Under the pieces are notes generated by a model, which ran no database searches, was not told the DNA's origin, and was given only the letters and a program-made list of their open reading frames with translations. Of a DNA stretch of 64,000 nt, positions 53,001 through 64,000 are shown one piece after another. A program made the position numbers and the translations under genes. Source of the stretch: Thecamonas trahens ATCC 50062 (taxonomy: Eukaryota; Apusozoa; Apusomonadida; Apusomonadidae). The DNA lies in assembly GCF_000142905.1 (NCBI RefSeq), contig NW_013657630.1, positions 192,961 through 256,960 on the forward strand, given 5' to 3'. Numbering within the stretch: the stretch's first letter is position 1; each line of letters starts with the position of its first letter.

Positions 53001-55395
53001 ACCATCACCACCACCGTCGCCGCCACCACCATCACCGCCTACTGTAGCTCCCAAGGTCATTACGCCCCGAGTGGTATCGGCAGCACCGTCGCTCTCGCCA
53101 CTGGCGGGCGGTGTCGTCTTTACCCTCACCGGCACAGGCTTTGACGCTGGTCTCACTGCTGTGCTGGCGACAGCCACTTCGCCCACACTGGCGGTCAACG
53201 TCTCGGACGATGGGCAGCAGCTGACCTTTCTGGCGCCGCCACATCCGGTAGCCGAGTACGTGGCGCTGGAGATGGTGCACCCGACAGGCGGCAAGGGCGT
53301 GACGGACGTCTTCTATACCGACGACTGCCCCGAGCCTGGGTGGTTCGGCGTGGGTGCGTCGTGCCGGCCATGCCCAGCGGGCGGCATCTGCCCCGGCGGC
53401 AACCGCGTCTGGCCACAGCCGGGCTTCTGGACGCCTGACGAGGGCGCAGGCTACGTTATCGAGTGCAAGCCGCCGTCGGAGAGGTGTGCCGGCGGGCGGC
53501 AGTCCAGCTGCGGGCCCGAGTACGCCGGGCGGGAGTGTGCGCAGTGCGCGCCGGAGCACTACCGCGACGGCACACTCTGCGTCTCCTGCCCGCCGTCGAA
53601 GGCCGTCTTGGTGGCGCTCATCATGGCCAACGTCATTTTCTACTCGCTCGTCCTCCTCGCCATGCTCACTCTCTCGGACAAGCACCTCGGCGTGGCGGTG
53701 TCTGTCCTCGAAGTAGCGCAGTTTGTCCGCGGCTCACAGCAGGTGGCATCGGTGGCGACCGCTGAACCGCTGGCTACCGTCTACCGGCTCCTGGCGCTCT
53801 CGGCCATGGACGCCGAGTCGTTCCTCCAGCCCGGCTGCTCCATCGCGTCGTCGTTTGTGGTCCGCTTTTGGGCCTCAGTCTCGATCGGATACGGAACCAT
53901 GGTTGCCATGCTAGTCGCCATTCTCGCTCTCCGACTCGCGCTCGCGATGTGGGGCTTTACCGGCCTGGCCGAGTTTTACAAGCATCGCATCTTCCGGGCC
54001 GCCACCATTCTCTTCTCGCTTCTCTACCTCGTGGCGGCCTCGTCGTCGTTTGCCGGCGTCTTTTGCACCGCCGACAACGAGGGCGTGTGGCGGCTGGTAG
54101 CCGAGCCGGAGCTCGTCTGCTGGTCCGCCGACCACATGCCGATCTTCCTCGTCTCGCTCGTCATCATGCTCGTCCACACACTTGTCGGCGTCGTCGCCGT
54201 CTTTGTCTGGCTCGGTAGGTTCTCGTCGGCCTTGGACGCCGCGTACCTGCCTGCCACATCGGCACTAGTCAAGGCCTCGTGGACCCGAACCGACTTTGTC
54301 ATCCGCTACGGCCAGTTCTTCGAGGCCTACGTCGTCTGGTGGGGCGGCGCCCTGCACTACCTCTTTCTCCTCTCGCTCGCCTCCACCTCAGTCTTCGCCC
54401 AGAAGCACAACCTGGCCCAGCTCGGCGTCTCGCTCGGTGCCTCCGTCATCTACCTCGCCGCCATCATCATCTGGCACCCGTTCCGCCAACGCTGGCGCGA
54501 GGCTCTTGTTGTCGCCTTTCTCGTTCTCGCCTCGGCCATCCAGGTCTCGTCCTACCTCATCAGCGAGAAGCCGTCGCTCCGTCCGCCCGTCTCGTACTCG
54601 CTGATGGGCATATTTGCCATGGCCGTCATCCTCCTTGGCGCCTTTTTCTACACGCTCCGGCGCAAGGCTCGCGCGCGTGTCGGGCCCACCAAGGACGACC
54701 CGTCGGTTCTGGCCTCGGCCACCACCAGCAACGCCTCGAACACCTTCACTACCGTCGTCGAGGTCTTTGATCCGCCCTCGTCGTCGGCATCGGCTTCCAC
54801 AACGTTGTCGTCATCGTCGTCCACGTCATCTACCCGCACCTCGTGTCGCGGCAACACGGTCACTTCCACCACAGAAGTCACCCCGGTTGTCCGGTTTGAG
54901 CTCGACGGCGGCCTGGCGGTGTCGAGCGACGATGACGAGCTTGTTGATGTGGGCGTTGTCTCTGCGGCGCGGCTGGCATTGCCAGCCGCCGCACGGACCA
55001 AGGCCTCACTCAAGACCATGCGCCACTCTCAGTCAGCGGTCTCGCCGCGAGAGATAGGCGGTCTCAGGAACCTCAACAACTTCCGCAACATGCGGCATGT
55101 CGAGTCGATGAAGGTGCCGCCGTCGCGCCAGGCCACGCGCTCGGTCTCGGTCTCGATCCCCTCCGCCAGCCCCTTGGCAGGCTCCAGACCGCGACGGAAG
55201 AGGACGTCAAACAAGCGCATCTCGCGACAGAGCGGCCCGATGACCACAGAATCGACTGCACCCCTCACGTCCACCCCCGGCTCCCCCGCCATCCGACGCG
55301 GAGCTCACCGCCGGGGCCGCCGTCGCACGCGGACGACCGAGTCGTCGCATACGGACATCTGCACCAGTGCTACCAGCGAGGACTTTTTCACCTAA
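50047..55395 (+). CDS. Receptor-like protein: four CUB domains, Pro-rich stalk, IPT domain, Cys-rich region and a polytopic membrane domain (two exons, two frameshifts)
   Basis: Exon 1 (50047-50190) encodes a signal peptide (MGKQAEYLLVFFFLVTTLQ) and the start of CUB1. The intron (50191-50921) has donor TTT|GTACGT and acceptor CTAACAG. Exon 2 contains CUB1 (CFWRVQPS ... YIMIYDGDN), CUB2 (51236-51570), CUB3 (51600-51930) and CUB4 (51985-52320). In CUB3 the frame shifts at the G4 run near 51840: GTHSG continues as ETIRSLSGPYLYIVFDA if one more G is present. A Pro-rich stalk of PPPPPSP repeats (52330-53045) contains a second one-base shift near 52560-52620. An IPT/TIG domain (GGVVFTLTGTGFD) follows, then a Cys-rich region with PxPGFW and CxxC motifs, then about eight membrane helices (53600-54570), and a Ser/Arg-rich cytoplasmic tail to 55395. 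Family role: CUB/IPT modules bind extracellular ligands. The membrane part resembles the C-termini of large protist TRP-like/Cys-rich surface proteins; function not established. Confidence 0.82.
52330..53045 (+). repeat. Pro-rich PPPPPSP coding repeat (extensin/pherophorin-like stalk)
   Basis: About 700 bp of CCN/TCN codons give Ser-Pro(3-5) repeats. The repeat holds apparent open frames on both strands (Gly-rich on the other strand), which are shadows. One frame change occurs within it at about 52560-52620. Confidence 0.9.
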
Positions 55396-55619
55396 GCCGC
55401 TGCATCTACCTGACCTTGCGTCCGGAGGGTGTTGGACCAGGGGCACTCGGGAGCGCGGCATGCCCATCGCCTCGATATCGAGAGCCCCCCCCCCCCCCCC
55501 CCCCCCTCCCCCATCTCTTGGACTGTACTGTTCATGTTGAGGCTCGCGCGCACAGTTGCGAACGAGTGTACCATCAAAAGCCAGTACTGGTGTCCTGTAG
55601 CGGTGGCTAGTAGTAGTAG
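55396..55619. other. Short convergent intergenic spacer with C20 run
   Basis: The spacer lies between two convergent genes and contains a C-run at about 55487-55506. Nothing else is recognised. Confidence 0.5.
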
Positions 55620-58600
55620 CTAGTAGTGGCGGTACATGTTCTGCTGCTGGGTGAGGCGGACGTGAGCCTGAACCCGAGAGCGCTCGAGGACTAGCCGCGA
55701 CATCTCGTCCTGGTGGGCCTGGACGATGGCGGCGTGGCGGGCTTCGAGCTCTGCTCGTTGCGCTGCCAGCCGTGCCATCTCTACCCGGGCCGAGTAAGCG
55801 TCGTAGACGGCAGAGGCCGGCGGGATGGTAACTTGCGGGCTTGAGGCGGGGATCGGCGCAGGGGCTGGGCTTGGGGCGGGGCCGGTGCAGGAGCTGGGCT
55901 CGGGGCCGGGGCATTAGTAGCAGCGCCAAGTGCAGGATTCAGAGTCTGGGTTGTACCCTGAGTCGGTGCTGGGCCTGGGGCGCCCGGCTGTAGCTCCGGT
56001 GACGGCTCTGGCAACGGCGACGACGATGTCGAATGTGAACCAACAAAGACTCGTAGGTGCTCATCGTCAAACGAGGAGGCACGCGGAGGCAGCTTGCCAG
56101 AGGGCATGCGCAGATGGTCGAGCGCGTGCACCGGTGCCGACACTGCCAGGTGGGCAAGCGGCCGGGAACCTGCTGCGGGTGACGGCGAGAGTTGCAGCGG
56201 TGCGGGGGTGAGCGGCGTGATGAGCGGCGAGCCAAGCGCCGACGGCATCGGCTTGTAGTAGAGCGATGAGTTGAGCGACGGCGGGGTATCGGTGACCCGG
56301 CGCGGCGACATGCGCACGGCCGAGGACGGGCGTGAGCCAGTACTAGTGGGCGACTGTGCAGCCGACTGCGACAACGGCGAGCTGCCGGTTGAGGCAGCAC
56401 CCATCGGCGATCGTGTCACTGAACCCACGCCCATGCTCATGGCCATACCCATGCTTGTACCCATGCTGGTCATCATAGCGCGCTGCGCGTCGAGCACGCC
56501 TTGGTTGTACGCCATCTCCTCGCGTTGCGCTTGTAGCATGGCCTCGATACGCACAGCTTCAGCTGTGGCGGCAGAGGCGGGGCGAGGCACTGCTTCGGGT
56601 ACAGTGTAGGAGGCGGCTGCAGGCGACACAGTCCGCCGGCGAGGCGACGGGGGCTTTGCCTGACTCGGGGCTGTTCGCGGGGAGCCACGCGACGCATGCG
56701 ATTTGGCCGGGGTCGAGGCAGGTCGGTTCGGGGGCGACTCGCGGTGCACTTGCTGCATGTGTGCTTGCGGCTGCTGGGCATGGGCGTGGGCGCGGGCGTG
56801 GGCGTTGGCGTGAGAAACCGGCGGCGTCGATGCGGCGGGCGTGTAGGTGACGGGCGAGCCGTTGTTGGACTTGTTGACAAACGAGGCAAAGGCCTCGACT
56901 GCGTCGGCGTGCGGCTGGGCGCCCTTTCGCAGCGAGCGGAGCGACTCGGTGACGAGCTTGTCGAGTGGGGCAGGCGCTGTTGCGGTGTGCTGGCTCCGCG
57001 GCGCAATGTCAGGCGTAGTTGGCGTCACCGAGTACGACGCCGGCGACTTGCCGATGCACGACGACGACGACGACGCTGAGCCATACGACGATGATGACGA
57101 CGACGACGAGGACGACGAGCTGCCGCCCTGGGTACGCATGACAGTGGTGTGTCGGGTGGAGCGGAGCGTCGGGGCTGCTTGTTTTGCCGACTCACCTTTG
57201 CCTCTTGTACGGATGGTGGGCGGCGAAATGCTGAGCTGCCGCTGGGAAAGCATTGGCGACGAGTTGGCGGCGTGTGCGGCGCGGAGACTGTTGCGTAGAT
57301 TCGGGTGCAAGCGCGGCGACGACGAGACTGAGGAGATGTCTGATGCCGAGCCGCTATCTGGGCCAGACGAGGAGACGACAAGCGAGTGCGTGGACGAGGC
57401 GATACCCCGCGGCCGGATGGCGTCCCATATATCGACCGAGGCGCCTTTGGGCGAGAACGACGACGAGTTGGAGAAAGAGTCTGACGAGATCTCATCAAGG
57501 AGGACATCAATGAGCTCCAGAGGAAGTTCGTTCTCGGTCCGCGGCTGCTGGCGGACGGTGCGTTCGTTGTCAGCACGTGGCGATATTTTGGGTCGACTGC
57601 GGCCTGCGAGCGAGAAGCTGATGCTTGCGGCGTTACGTGGAGCGGCGGCTATGGCGCGGACCACAAGATCTGCATCGCCAGGGCCCTCGTCGGAGAGTAC
57701 ACGTTTTCCATCAGCGCGTCGGCCAAAGCGATCCTCGGGCGAGGCTGAAGCGTTGCGGGTACTGGAGCCCGAGGTCTGGGCGGTGACCGACCGGGAGCGC
57801 GGACGGTCATCTGAGACGTCGAGGTGGCCGCCCGGGGGCTTCGGAGCGTGGCCCTTTGTTTCGCGCGAGATCGGGCCACGTGAGACAGCTCGAGCCCTGG
57901 ACTTGACTTTGGAGTTGACAGAGATGCGGAGGCCCGAGTGGCGCTCGTGAGAGAGCCCGCGGTCTGAGCAGTGTGAACTGCTTCCGGACGAGGCCGACGA
58001 CGACTTGGAATGGGAGGCCAGTTGGTGGCGGGCGTAGTTAGGCCGCTTGCCCCGCGCCCGGGCCCGGCGGCGGACGGGCGCTTGCCTTGACCAAGGTCAT
58101 GCTGAAAGGCGGCGCGCGAGGCTGCACACTCATCGTCGCACGAATCAGAGTGGGTGCCGGAGACCGCTGATGATGACGAGGCCGTGAGCGGGTCTTGGGT
58201 GATGGTGATAGTAGTTGGAGACGAAGGGGCGGCGCTGCTGTCGAGGCTCAAGGGCTCAGACGCTGACTTGGGCAGGGCGATGACGTCTCGGAGCGGTTGT
58301 GGGAGCGGGAGCGGGGCAAGCCTACGTTGGCGAGTGGGCGACTTGGGCTCGTCGACGGCTTCGACACCGCGTGACGAGGTGAGGCCGACCATCTGGGCAG
58401 GCGTCCGCGACGACGAGCGGCCATGGGTAGTAGCGTTGGAGACCGAGGTGTCCGCCAGTGAGGAGCGCGAGCCCGAGTTGGTCATAGTGGGGAGGACACT
58501 CGAGTCGTCCATGACCGACTCGGAGAAGGAGACAAAGCCCTGGTCATTGGTAGGCGCAGTGGCAAAGTGCGATGGGGCACGGGCTTCGCGGCGCTGGGCA

Positions 58601-61600
58601 AGGTCGGGGATAAAAGGCGTGACCGGAGTGAGCAGCGAGGACGAAGACGACGATTCCGGCGAGGGCGAGCGGTGGCGCGAGCGCGAGGACGAGGCAAAGA
58701 GCTTGGACGGACCCTGCGAGCGCGAGCGCTTGATCTTGGAGCGGCGAGCAAAGGGGGACGAGTTGCGGTGACCCGAGATGTGGTGGGACAGACGAGAAGT
58801 GGAGCCGGAGGCGAGCGACAAGTGGTTGCGCGAGTCCTTGTTTTTGGGCGTGGACGACTTGCCGCTGCGCGGCGGGAGGCCTGCGCGCTTGGCGTTGCGG
58901 ACGGCGATGCGCTGCGAGATGGTGCGAGAGGAGGATGAGCGACCGTTGCCTTGGCGAAAGGGGGACTTGATGGCAGGTGCGTTGGTCATGTCCAGCGAGC
59001 GGCGGCGGTGTGCGCCGAGGGCGGCGGCGGTCATGGAGGCGCGGCGGCGTTGCTCGAGACCGTTGCGGACGACAGGCATCTTATTGGTCTCTGCCCAGGG
59101 AGCGAGCGAGACCGAGAGCGAGACGGACGATGACGATGATGATGATGAGGAGGAGCAACGTGGCGAGCGGGACGACGAGTTGGACGACGAGTCCGAGGCG
59201 TGCGGTGGCGGGCGTGCGGTGTTTGGTGTTTCCACGGAGCCGGACGACGACGGCGAGGGCGATCGGGAGGTCGAGAGAGACGAAGCCGAGGGCGAGGAGG
59301 GCGAGGCCGATCGGGAGCGTGAGCGTGAGTGCGAGTGCTCGTCGACTTCGGGAATGGCATCTGCAGACGACATGGTGCCCGAGTGAGAGTCTGAGACGCG
59401 GGGCGAGCGAATGATAGACGATGAGTACTCCATCGACTGCGACCGATGCATGCCTGAGGACTTGCGACGGTTCTGGCGCGGGCCCGATTCCGGTTGCGTT
59501 GATGTGAGTGCCGCAAGCGTGACGACGTCGACACGGGACCCGAGTCACCGGCGTTGTGGAAGGGCGAACGTGCAGCGGAGGAGCGACGGACGTCGCGACT
59601 GGCACGGATGACGTCAGGGTGTTGTTCCGACGAGTTGTCAGCGGCTGAGGCCGTGTGCGACGAGGAAGGCGAGGAGCCAGCGGAGGAAGAGGACGACGAG
59701 GCCGACGACGACGAGACCGGCGAGTGGCGGCGGGACGAGTAGGTGGAGCGCTCGTTGCCGTGCACTTCGAAGGAGGATGAGCGGCGAACGCGCTTCTTCT
59801 TCTTCTTCTTCTTCTTCCGCTTCTTGTGCTTCTGGTGATGGGTCTCGCTTGTGACGGTCGTGGTTGTGGTGCTGGTTACGGTACCCGAGTATGCGGTTGG
59901 CGAGGTGTTGAGGTCGTGGGTATCGGACGAGAACGAGGTTCCGGGATGAGCGTCGCGCATGAGTAGAGTTGCGGCGCGGGCGCGGGTGGACATGATGGCA
60001 GTGGCTGGCGACGACGGAATGGCGACGATGCGGATAGGGTGCGAGTTGTCGACCGAGCCGGCCGAGGTGGACGAGCTCGAAGTTGACGAGACCGGGGCAA
60101 TGGAAGCAGAGCCAGCAGACTTTTGCGAGTTGCCCATCTCGGTAAGCTCGTCGTCGGTGGAGACGCGAGGCGCGCGATACTTGGACGGCGATGAGGTAGC
60201 AGATTGGGTCCGCGAGTGGGTGGGGCGACGAGAGGAGGCGCGTGAGCGTGAGCGTGTGCGTGAGCGTGCGCGTGCGCGGGTGGCCGCCTGGGAGGCGGTC
60301 ATGACGTGGCCAGGGCCGACCTCTGCTCCAAACCAGCCACCATCGTCGGGAGCGACGTCTTCACGGACGGAGCCGGTGGCGATGTCTTGGATGGCCTCAC
60401 CAACAAAGTGGCCGGTGTTGCCGATGGAGGAGACGGCAGATGACGAGTCTTTGCCCGAGTTGCTAGCCGAGGCCTCTGAAGCAGCGGCAAAGACGTCTGT
60501 CGACTCGTGCGGAGCGAGAGGCATGGCGGAGCGGGCAGCAGACTCGGAAGCCGGAAGGACAACCGGGTTTGAGTCTGAGACCGAGTGCAGACCCGCCTCC
60601 TTGCGGAGCTTGGCAATGTCGAGCGGGCGGCGAAGCGAGACACCGAGGCCGCCCGAAGATGTCGACGAGGATGACGACGAGCCAGCCTGGTTGTCCGTCG
60701 AGTCGAGAAGGGAGCGTGCGACGCGGGAGATGGCGATCATGTCCTCGTTGGTGCGGATAATCATGTGGTCTGTGGCATTGAGGAGCTCTGACGGGCTGAG
60801 GTTGGCCGAGGTGGCGAGTACAGCAGTGACCGGGGCCGACACGTTGTTGCTAATCTCGGATGAGTGCGGCGAGTCGCCGGCGTCTTCGATCACGGCGCGG
60901 AGAATGGCGTCGTTGCTGGACTCGTTGGAGAGGGTGCTTGCGCGCGGGCGGCAGAGTGGCGACGACGAGTCCAGATCCGAGTCCGAGTCGGAGCCCGAGG
61001 CTGCGAGACGCGAGCGATTACTTCCAAACAGTCCCGACGGAGAGGTGCTCCTTGCACCCGAGGCGAGCGGGGTGGAGGGCATGGATGCCGGGGTTCTGCG
61101 GGCGAGGGGCGACCGCGAGTTCGAGTTCAAGCCGACTGGGCCTTCCACAGACGACGCCTTGGCAAGCGTTGGTTCGACAGCGACTGCGCCTGGGGACGAC
61201 GAGTCTGGCGAGAGCGACGTTTGCGAGTGATGAGCTGATGCCGACTTTGGGAGAGGAGACGGCGACGTGGCGACAGAGAGCCCGTCCGTCTTGGTCTGGG
61301 GAGCCGAATTGAGGTGGTGATCGATGTGATGAGGAGGTGTGAAAGGGTCGGTAGGCGAGGTGGGAGCAGTGGTGGTCGGATCCGACTTGGTAGCACCCCT
61401 ACCCATGACACGATCATCATTCGAGTCCAGCCCACTGGCTGCAGAGGGGTGAGGAGAAGACAGAGGCGAAGCAGTTCCAGTTCCATGACCAGCAAGGTCA
61501 TCAGCATCTGGATCTCTTGCAGAAGGCTTTGCTGATGATGATCTTGATGAAAAGGCGAGATCGAGACTAGCTTCAGCCGCAGCAATGGAAAGGCCACGAG

Positions 61601-61835
61601 GAGATGGCTCTGTGGCTGATTTTGCTCTTGGAAGCGAAGATGGAGGAGAGTTCGATTCTCTGCCATGTTCATGCTCATGGTGATGAAGGTCATGATGATG
61701 GTCTTGGTCGGCCTTGTTGCTGTCAGTCTTGACCGCAGTCTGGCTGCTGCTAGAGGCGGTGCGTCGGAGACTGACGTTGAGCGGTGGGAGGGAGCCAGAC
61801 CTGGAGGCAGCGGATGAAGTAGTGCCCTTGTGCAT
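55620..61835 (-). CDS. Giant Ser/Arg/Pro-rich disordered protein with C-terminal coiled coil (three apparent frameshifts)
   Basis: The ATG at 61835 (MHKGTTSSAASRSG) is followed by an almost continuous low-complexity product of about 2070 aa spread over four frames: to about 59530, to about 57700, to about 55830, then to the stop at 55620. Each change needs one additional base. Across the junctions the text reads on naturally: RRKSSGMHRSQSMEYSS at the first, VYS then DEGPGDADLVVRAIAAAPR at the second, and Pro/Ala-rich sequence into VTIPPASAVYDAYSARVEMA at the third. Features are RS-dipeptide stretches (SHSRSRSRSAS), a K9-type basic cluster (KKRKKKKKKKKR, nt about 59790), poly-Ser runs, and a short helical block (DHMIIRTNEDMIAISRVARS) near 60710-60770. 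A final charged coiled coil (RLAAQRAELEARHAAIVQAH) closes the protein. RS repeats suggest a nuclear or phosphorylation-regulated scaffold (inference); I recognise no family. Confidence 0.62.
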
Positions 61836-61908
<73 letters not shown>

Positions 61909-62202
61909 TGGTGGGTGGGTGGGTGGGTGAGGGGGGGGGGGGGGCGGGTGTTGCGGAGTGGGGTGGTGCCAATTCCAGGCTTACCAGGGGCGAGCATGTT
62001 AACATGTTGGCGATGTGCCACAGCCAAGATGGAGGACAGGGGATGGCAGGGGGCCGGCATGTTGGCGTGATGGTTGATGCGGTGGGGTTGATTTGATGGG
62101 ATGATGGGATGATGGGATGATGGGATGATGGGTGTGGGGAGGGGTGTGGGGAGGGGTGTGGTGTGTGTGTGGTGGGGAGGGGGGGGGGAGGGGGGGGGGG
62201 CG
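61836..62202. other. Intergenic spacer with (GT)n and G tracts
   Basis: The spacer separates two minus-strand genes. A (GT)n run at 61836-61907 abuts the start codon of the Ser/Arg-rich gene. A G12 run at 61931-61942, a (GATGG)n/(GGATGAT)n patch (62095-62130) and G-rich sequence near 62175-62202 follow. Confidence 0.7.
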
Positions 62203-63914
62203 CTACTGCGCGATGCCTTCGGCGGCAGCGACGTTGTAGAGAAAGTTGGCGAGGGCACCTTGGATGCCGGCGTCGGCGAGGGAGTCGCGGGTGATAGCGG
62301 GAGAGCTACTGTCGCGGTCGACGGCGAGGGAGCGGACCTTCTTGATGAGCTCGCCGGTCTTGACGGCAAGGCCCTTGATGATGTCACCGTCGGTCATGTC
62401 CGGATCGTTGCCGGCGTCGACGAGGTAGGTGGCAAGGTCCTTGACAAACGAGCCGATGGCGAGGTCGGCCGAGGCGTGCGGAGCGACCGAGACTGAGCGG
62501 TCCGAGACGTTAAGAACAACATCGTAGAGGTGGTCGGAGGAGAGGAGGGCTGGCGAGGTGATGCCGGCGGCGTAGGTCGGCTTGGAGGCGAGCTCGGCGA
62601 GCTCGACGTCCGAGGACTGGGAGTAGGGGATGAGGAGCGACCAGTCCTTCTTGTGCCAGACAAAGAGCGGAAGAGCACGGAGGACGGGCTCGAGGGCGTC
62701 GCGGGTGTCCGAGTATACCAGGATGCGCTTGTTGAGGAGCATGGCGCCCCAGACAAGGACGACGTCGGCACCAAATGTGATGATAACGTCCTTGATCGAG
62801 GCGGAGAGCCAAGAGTTGCGGATGTCGATGTCGGCGGCAATGTAGGCGCCGAGCGGACCGGCGTCGACCTTGGCCTTGAGCAGCGCCTTAAAGTAGGCCT
62901 GGAGCACGTTCGAGGTGAGGCCAGTAGCGGCGTAGACGTTGGCCAGAACGGCGCCAAGCGCCTCGTACTTTTCTGGGAAGAACTCGGTGGCGAGGATGAC
63001 GACGCTAAAGCCAGTAACCTTGTCGAGGGCGGAGACCCTGTTTTCGTCGTCGAGAACAGCCTGCAGCTCGTCGTCGAGCTCAAATTCGTCGTCGCCGGCC
63101 TCGCGGGCGGCGGTGCGGGCGGCGACAGCCTCGCGGGCAGGGGCGGCGACCGTGATCTCGTCGCCCGACCGGGTCGTCGAGTAGCAGTAGACCGAGTCAA
63201 GCGAAGAGAGCTCAAACTTCGGTGGCGTGCGCTCGGTCAGCTGCGAGCGAGAGCGGAGGACAGTCTTGAACTTGTCCGGGAGGCCGGGGTACATCCTAAA
63301 CACGGCACGGTGGGCACGGATTCGTGAGTTGGCAATGAGTGGAGCGGACGCCCAGGATGAGCCCATGAGTCGGCCGATGAGCGAGAGCAGTGTGAGCAAG
63401 TAGCGTGACGGACGAGTAGACGGCATGGGGCGAGCAAAGGCCATGCAGCGGCAGCAAGACGGCTCGGACGATCCACAAGTGCCAGCCGGACCGGACGGCA
63501 TAGATCAGGCCACGCCATTGTGGCGAACCAGTTTGTAGCCTTTGATCCAGTTGACGTCTATCTGTCCTGTCCATCCGCCCAACGGCATGCCCACCTCGTC
63601 TGTCCGTCTATCCGTCCATTCGTCCGCATACTCGCGCTCTCTCCTCCATCCATCCGCCAGTACGTTCCCCGCGCTCGTGTCTCGGTCCGTCCATCTGCTC
63701 GCGAGCGAGCGCGCGCACGGTCACCGTCCCTCATCCTCCCGCTCTCTCTCTCTCTGTCCCTCTATCTCTGTCGCTCTATCTCTGCTCCACCACACACCAT
63801 GACGTACCACGTCCACAGCACATCATAGTTAGAGTCCTTCTCCAGAATGGCCACGCCCGTAAGAGGGTCTGCGTAGGGAGTCTTGGTCAGAGCATGGATA
63901 TCCAAGTCCGACAT
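62203..63914 (-). CDS. DENND10: DENND10 (FAM45)-type DENN domain protein, late-endosomal trafficking (two exons)
   Basis: Exon 1 is 63914-63808 and exon 2 is 63295-62203, joined in phase 2, giving 399 aa. The 512-nt intron has donor TG|GTACGT and acceptor GTGTTTAG. Exon 1 encodes the conserved N-terminal strand TGVAILEKDSNYDVLWTW, and splicing continues into MYPGLPDKF, exactly as the family's 'LWxWxYP'. Other family blocks are FSVVILATEFFPEKYEAL, WLSASIKDVIITFGADVVLV, LLNKRILVYS, LPLFVWHKKDWSLLIPY and the C-terminal NFLYNVAAAEG. A Met at 63501 opens a longer apparent frame, but it lies in the intron. DENND10 associates with late endosomes and multivesicular bodies and is part of the DENN superfamily of Rab regulators. 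The acidic insert (about residues 80-110) is extra compared with the roughly 357-aa animal protein. Confidence 0.93.
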
Positions 63915-64000
63915 GGAGGGCAAGCGACGGAGAAGGGGGTGAGGATGAGGGTGGGGTGTGGGGGGTAGGGGTTGGGGTGGAGGGGGTAGGGGGTAGTGAG

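Noticed and set aside
52311-53294. Gly-rich and Ala/Val-rich minus-strand frames opposite the CUB gene
   Set aside because: They are the complementary reading of the Pro-rich PPPPPSP codons and stop where the repeat stops.
63296-63501. N-terminal extension of DENND10 starting at the ATG at 63501
   Set aside because: The segment lies in the intron; the conserved N-terminus is encoded by the upstream exon at 63914-63808, which splices in frame to 63295.

Overview
This is a GC-rich (long runs well above 60% G+C), gene-dense eukaryotic nuclear fragment. It has interrupted genes with short spliceosomal introns, long poly-C/poly-G and (GT)n tracts, and two 100-N assembly gaps (37605-37704, 49909-50008). 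Gene content points to a free-living, flagellated heterotrophic protist. Supporting genes are a POC5-like centriole protein, SMC6, the cytosolic Fe-S factor NUBP2/CFD1, DENND10, TMEM170, a GnT-I type Golgi glycosyltransferase, a hybrid histidine kinase, an RBR ubiquitin ligase, a plant-type LRR protein and an MKP1-like phosphatase. This mix, with the base composition and compactness, is most reminiscent of an apusomonad such as Thecamonas. The organism assignment is inference; the gene calls rest on motifs visible in the translations.

Layout. 1-6.3 kb: a disordered protein and a PHD-PP2C fusion (+). 6.3-10.1 kb: a Trf4-type poly(A) polymerase and NUBP2 (-). 10.6-11.5 kb: a decayed hAT transposase. 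11.9-16 kb: a CK2-alpha-like kinase (+) converging on an ankyrin-POC5 gene (-), which share a palindromic stop. 16.3-17 kb: a secreted LRR protein (-). 17.9-21.2 kb: a bZIP factor (+) converging on a SPIN90/Ldb17-domain protein (-). 21.3-21.75 kb: a 24-bp minisatellite filling the divergent promoter. 21.8-26.0 kb: a multi-membrane RBR ligase. 26.3-30.1 kb: a GnT-I-like glycosyltransferase converging on a flavin monooxygenase with a 1-bp spacer. 30.8-36.9 kb: a tandem-RING membrane protein overlapping a duplicated phosphatase-gelsolin gene by 13 bp. 36.9-39 kb: repeat-rich spacer with a gap. 39-44.6 kb: hybrid histidine kinase. 45-49.5 kb: SMC6 and TMEM170. 50-55.4 kb: a CUB-IPT polytopic receptor-like gene. 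55.6-61.8 kb: a giant Ser/Arg-rich protein (-). 62.2-63.9 kb: DENND10 (-).

There is no operon logic; neighbours are functionally unrelated and packed tightly, often tail to tail. Introns recognised here mostly use a GTACG(T) donor. At least five, probably eight, conserved reading frames contain an apparent frameshift, and every one has the same sign (one base missing). That points to consensus errors rather than gene decay, and matters to anyone using these protein models.

The most interesting biology is in domain architecture: the phosphatase-gelsolin gene with a dead second copy, the RBR ligase built on six Cys-rich/transmembrane modules, the GnT-I with a GnT-V-like C-terminal domain, the ankyrin-POC5 fusion, and the histidine kinase whose ATP-binding and first receiver domains are eroded.
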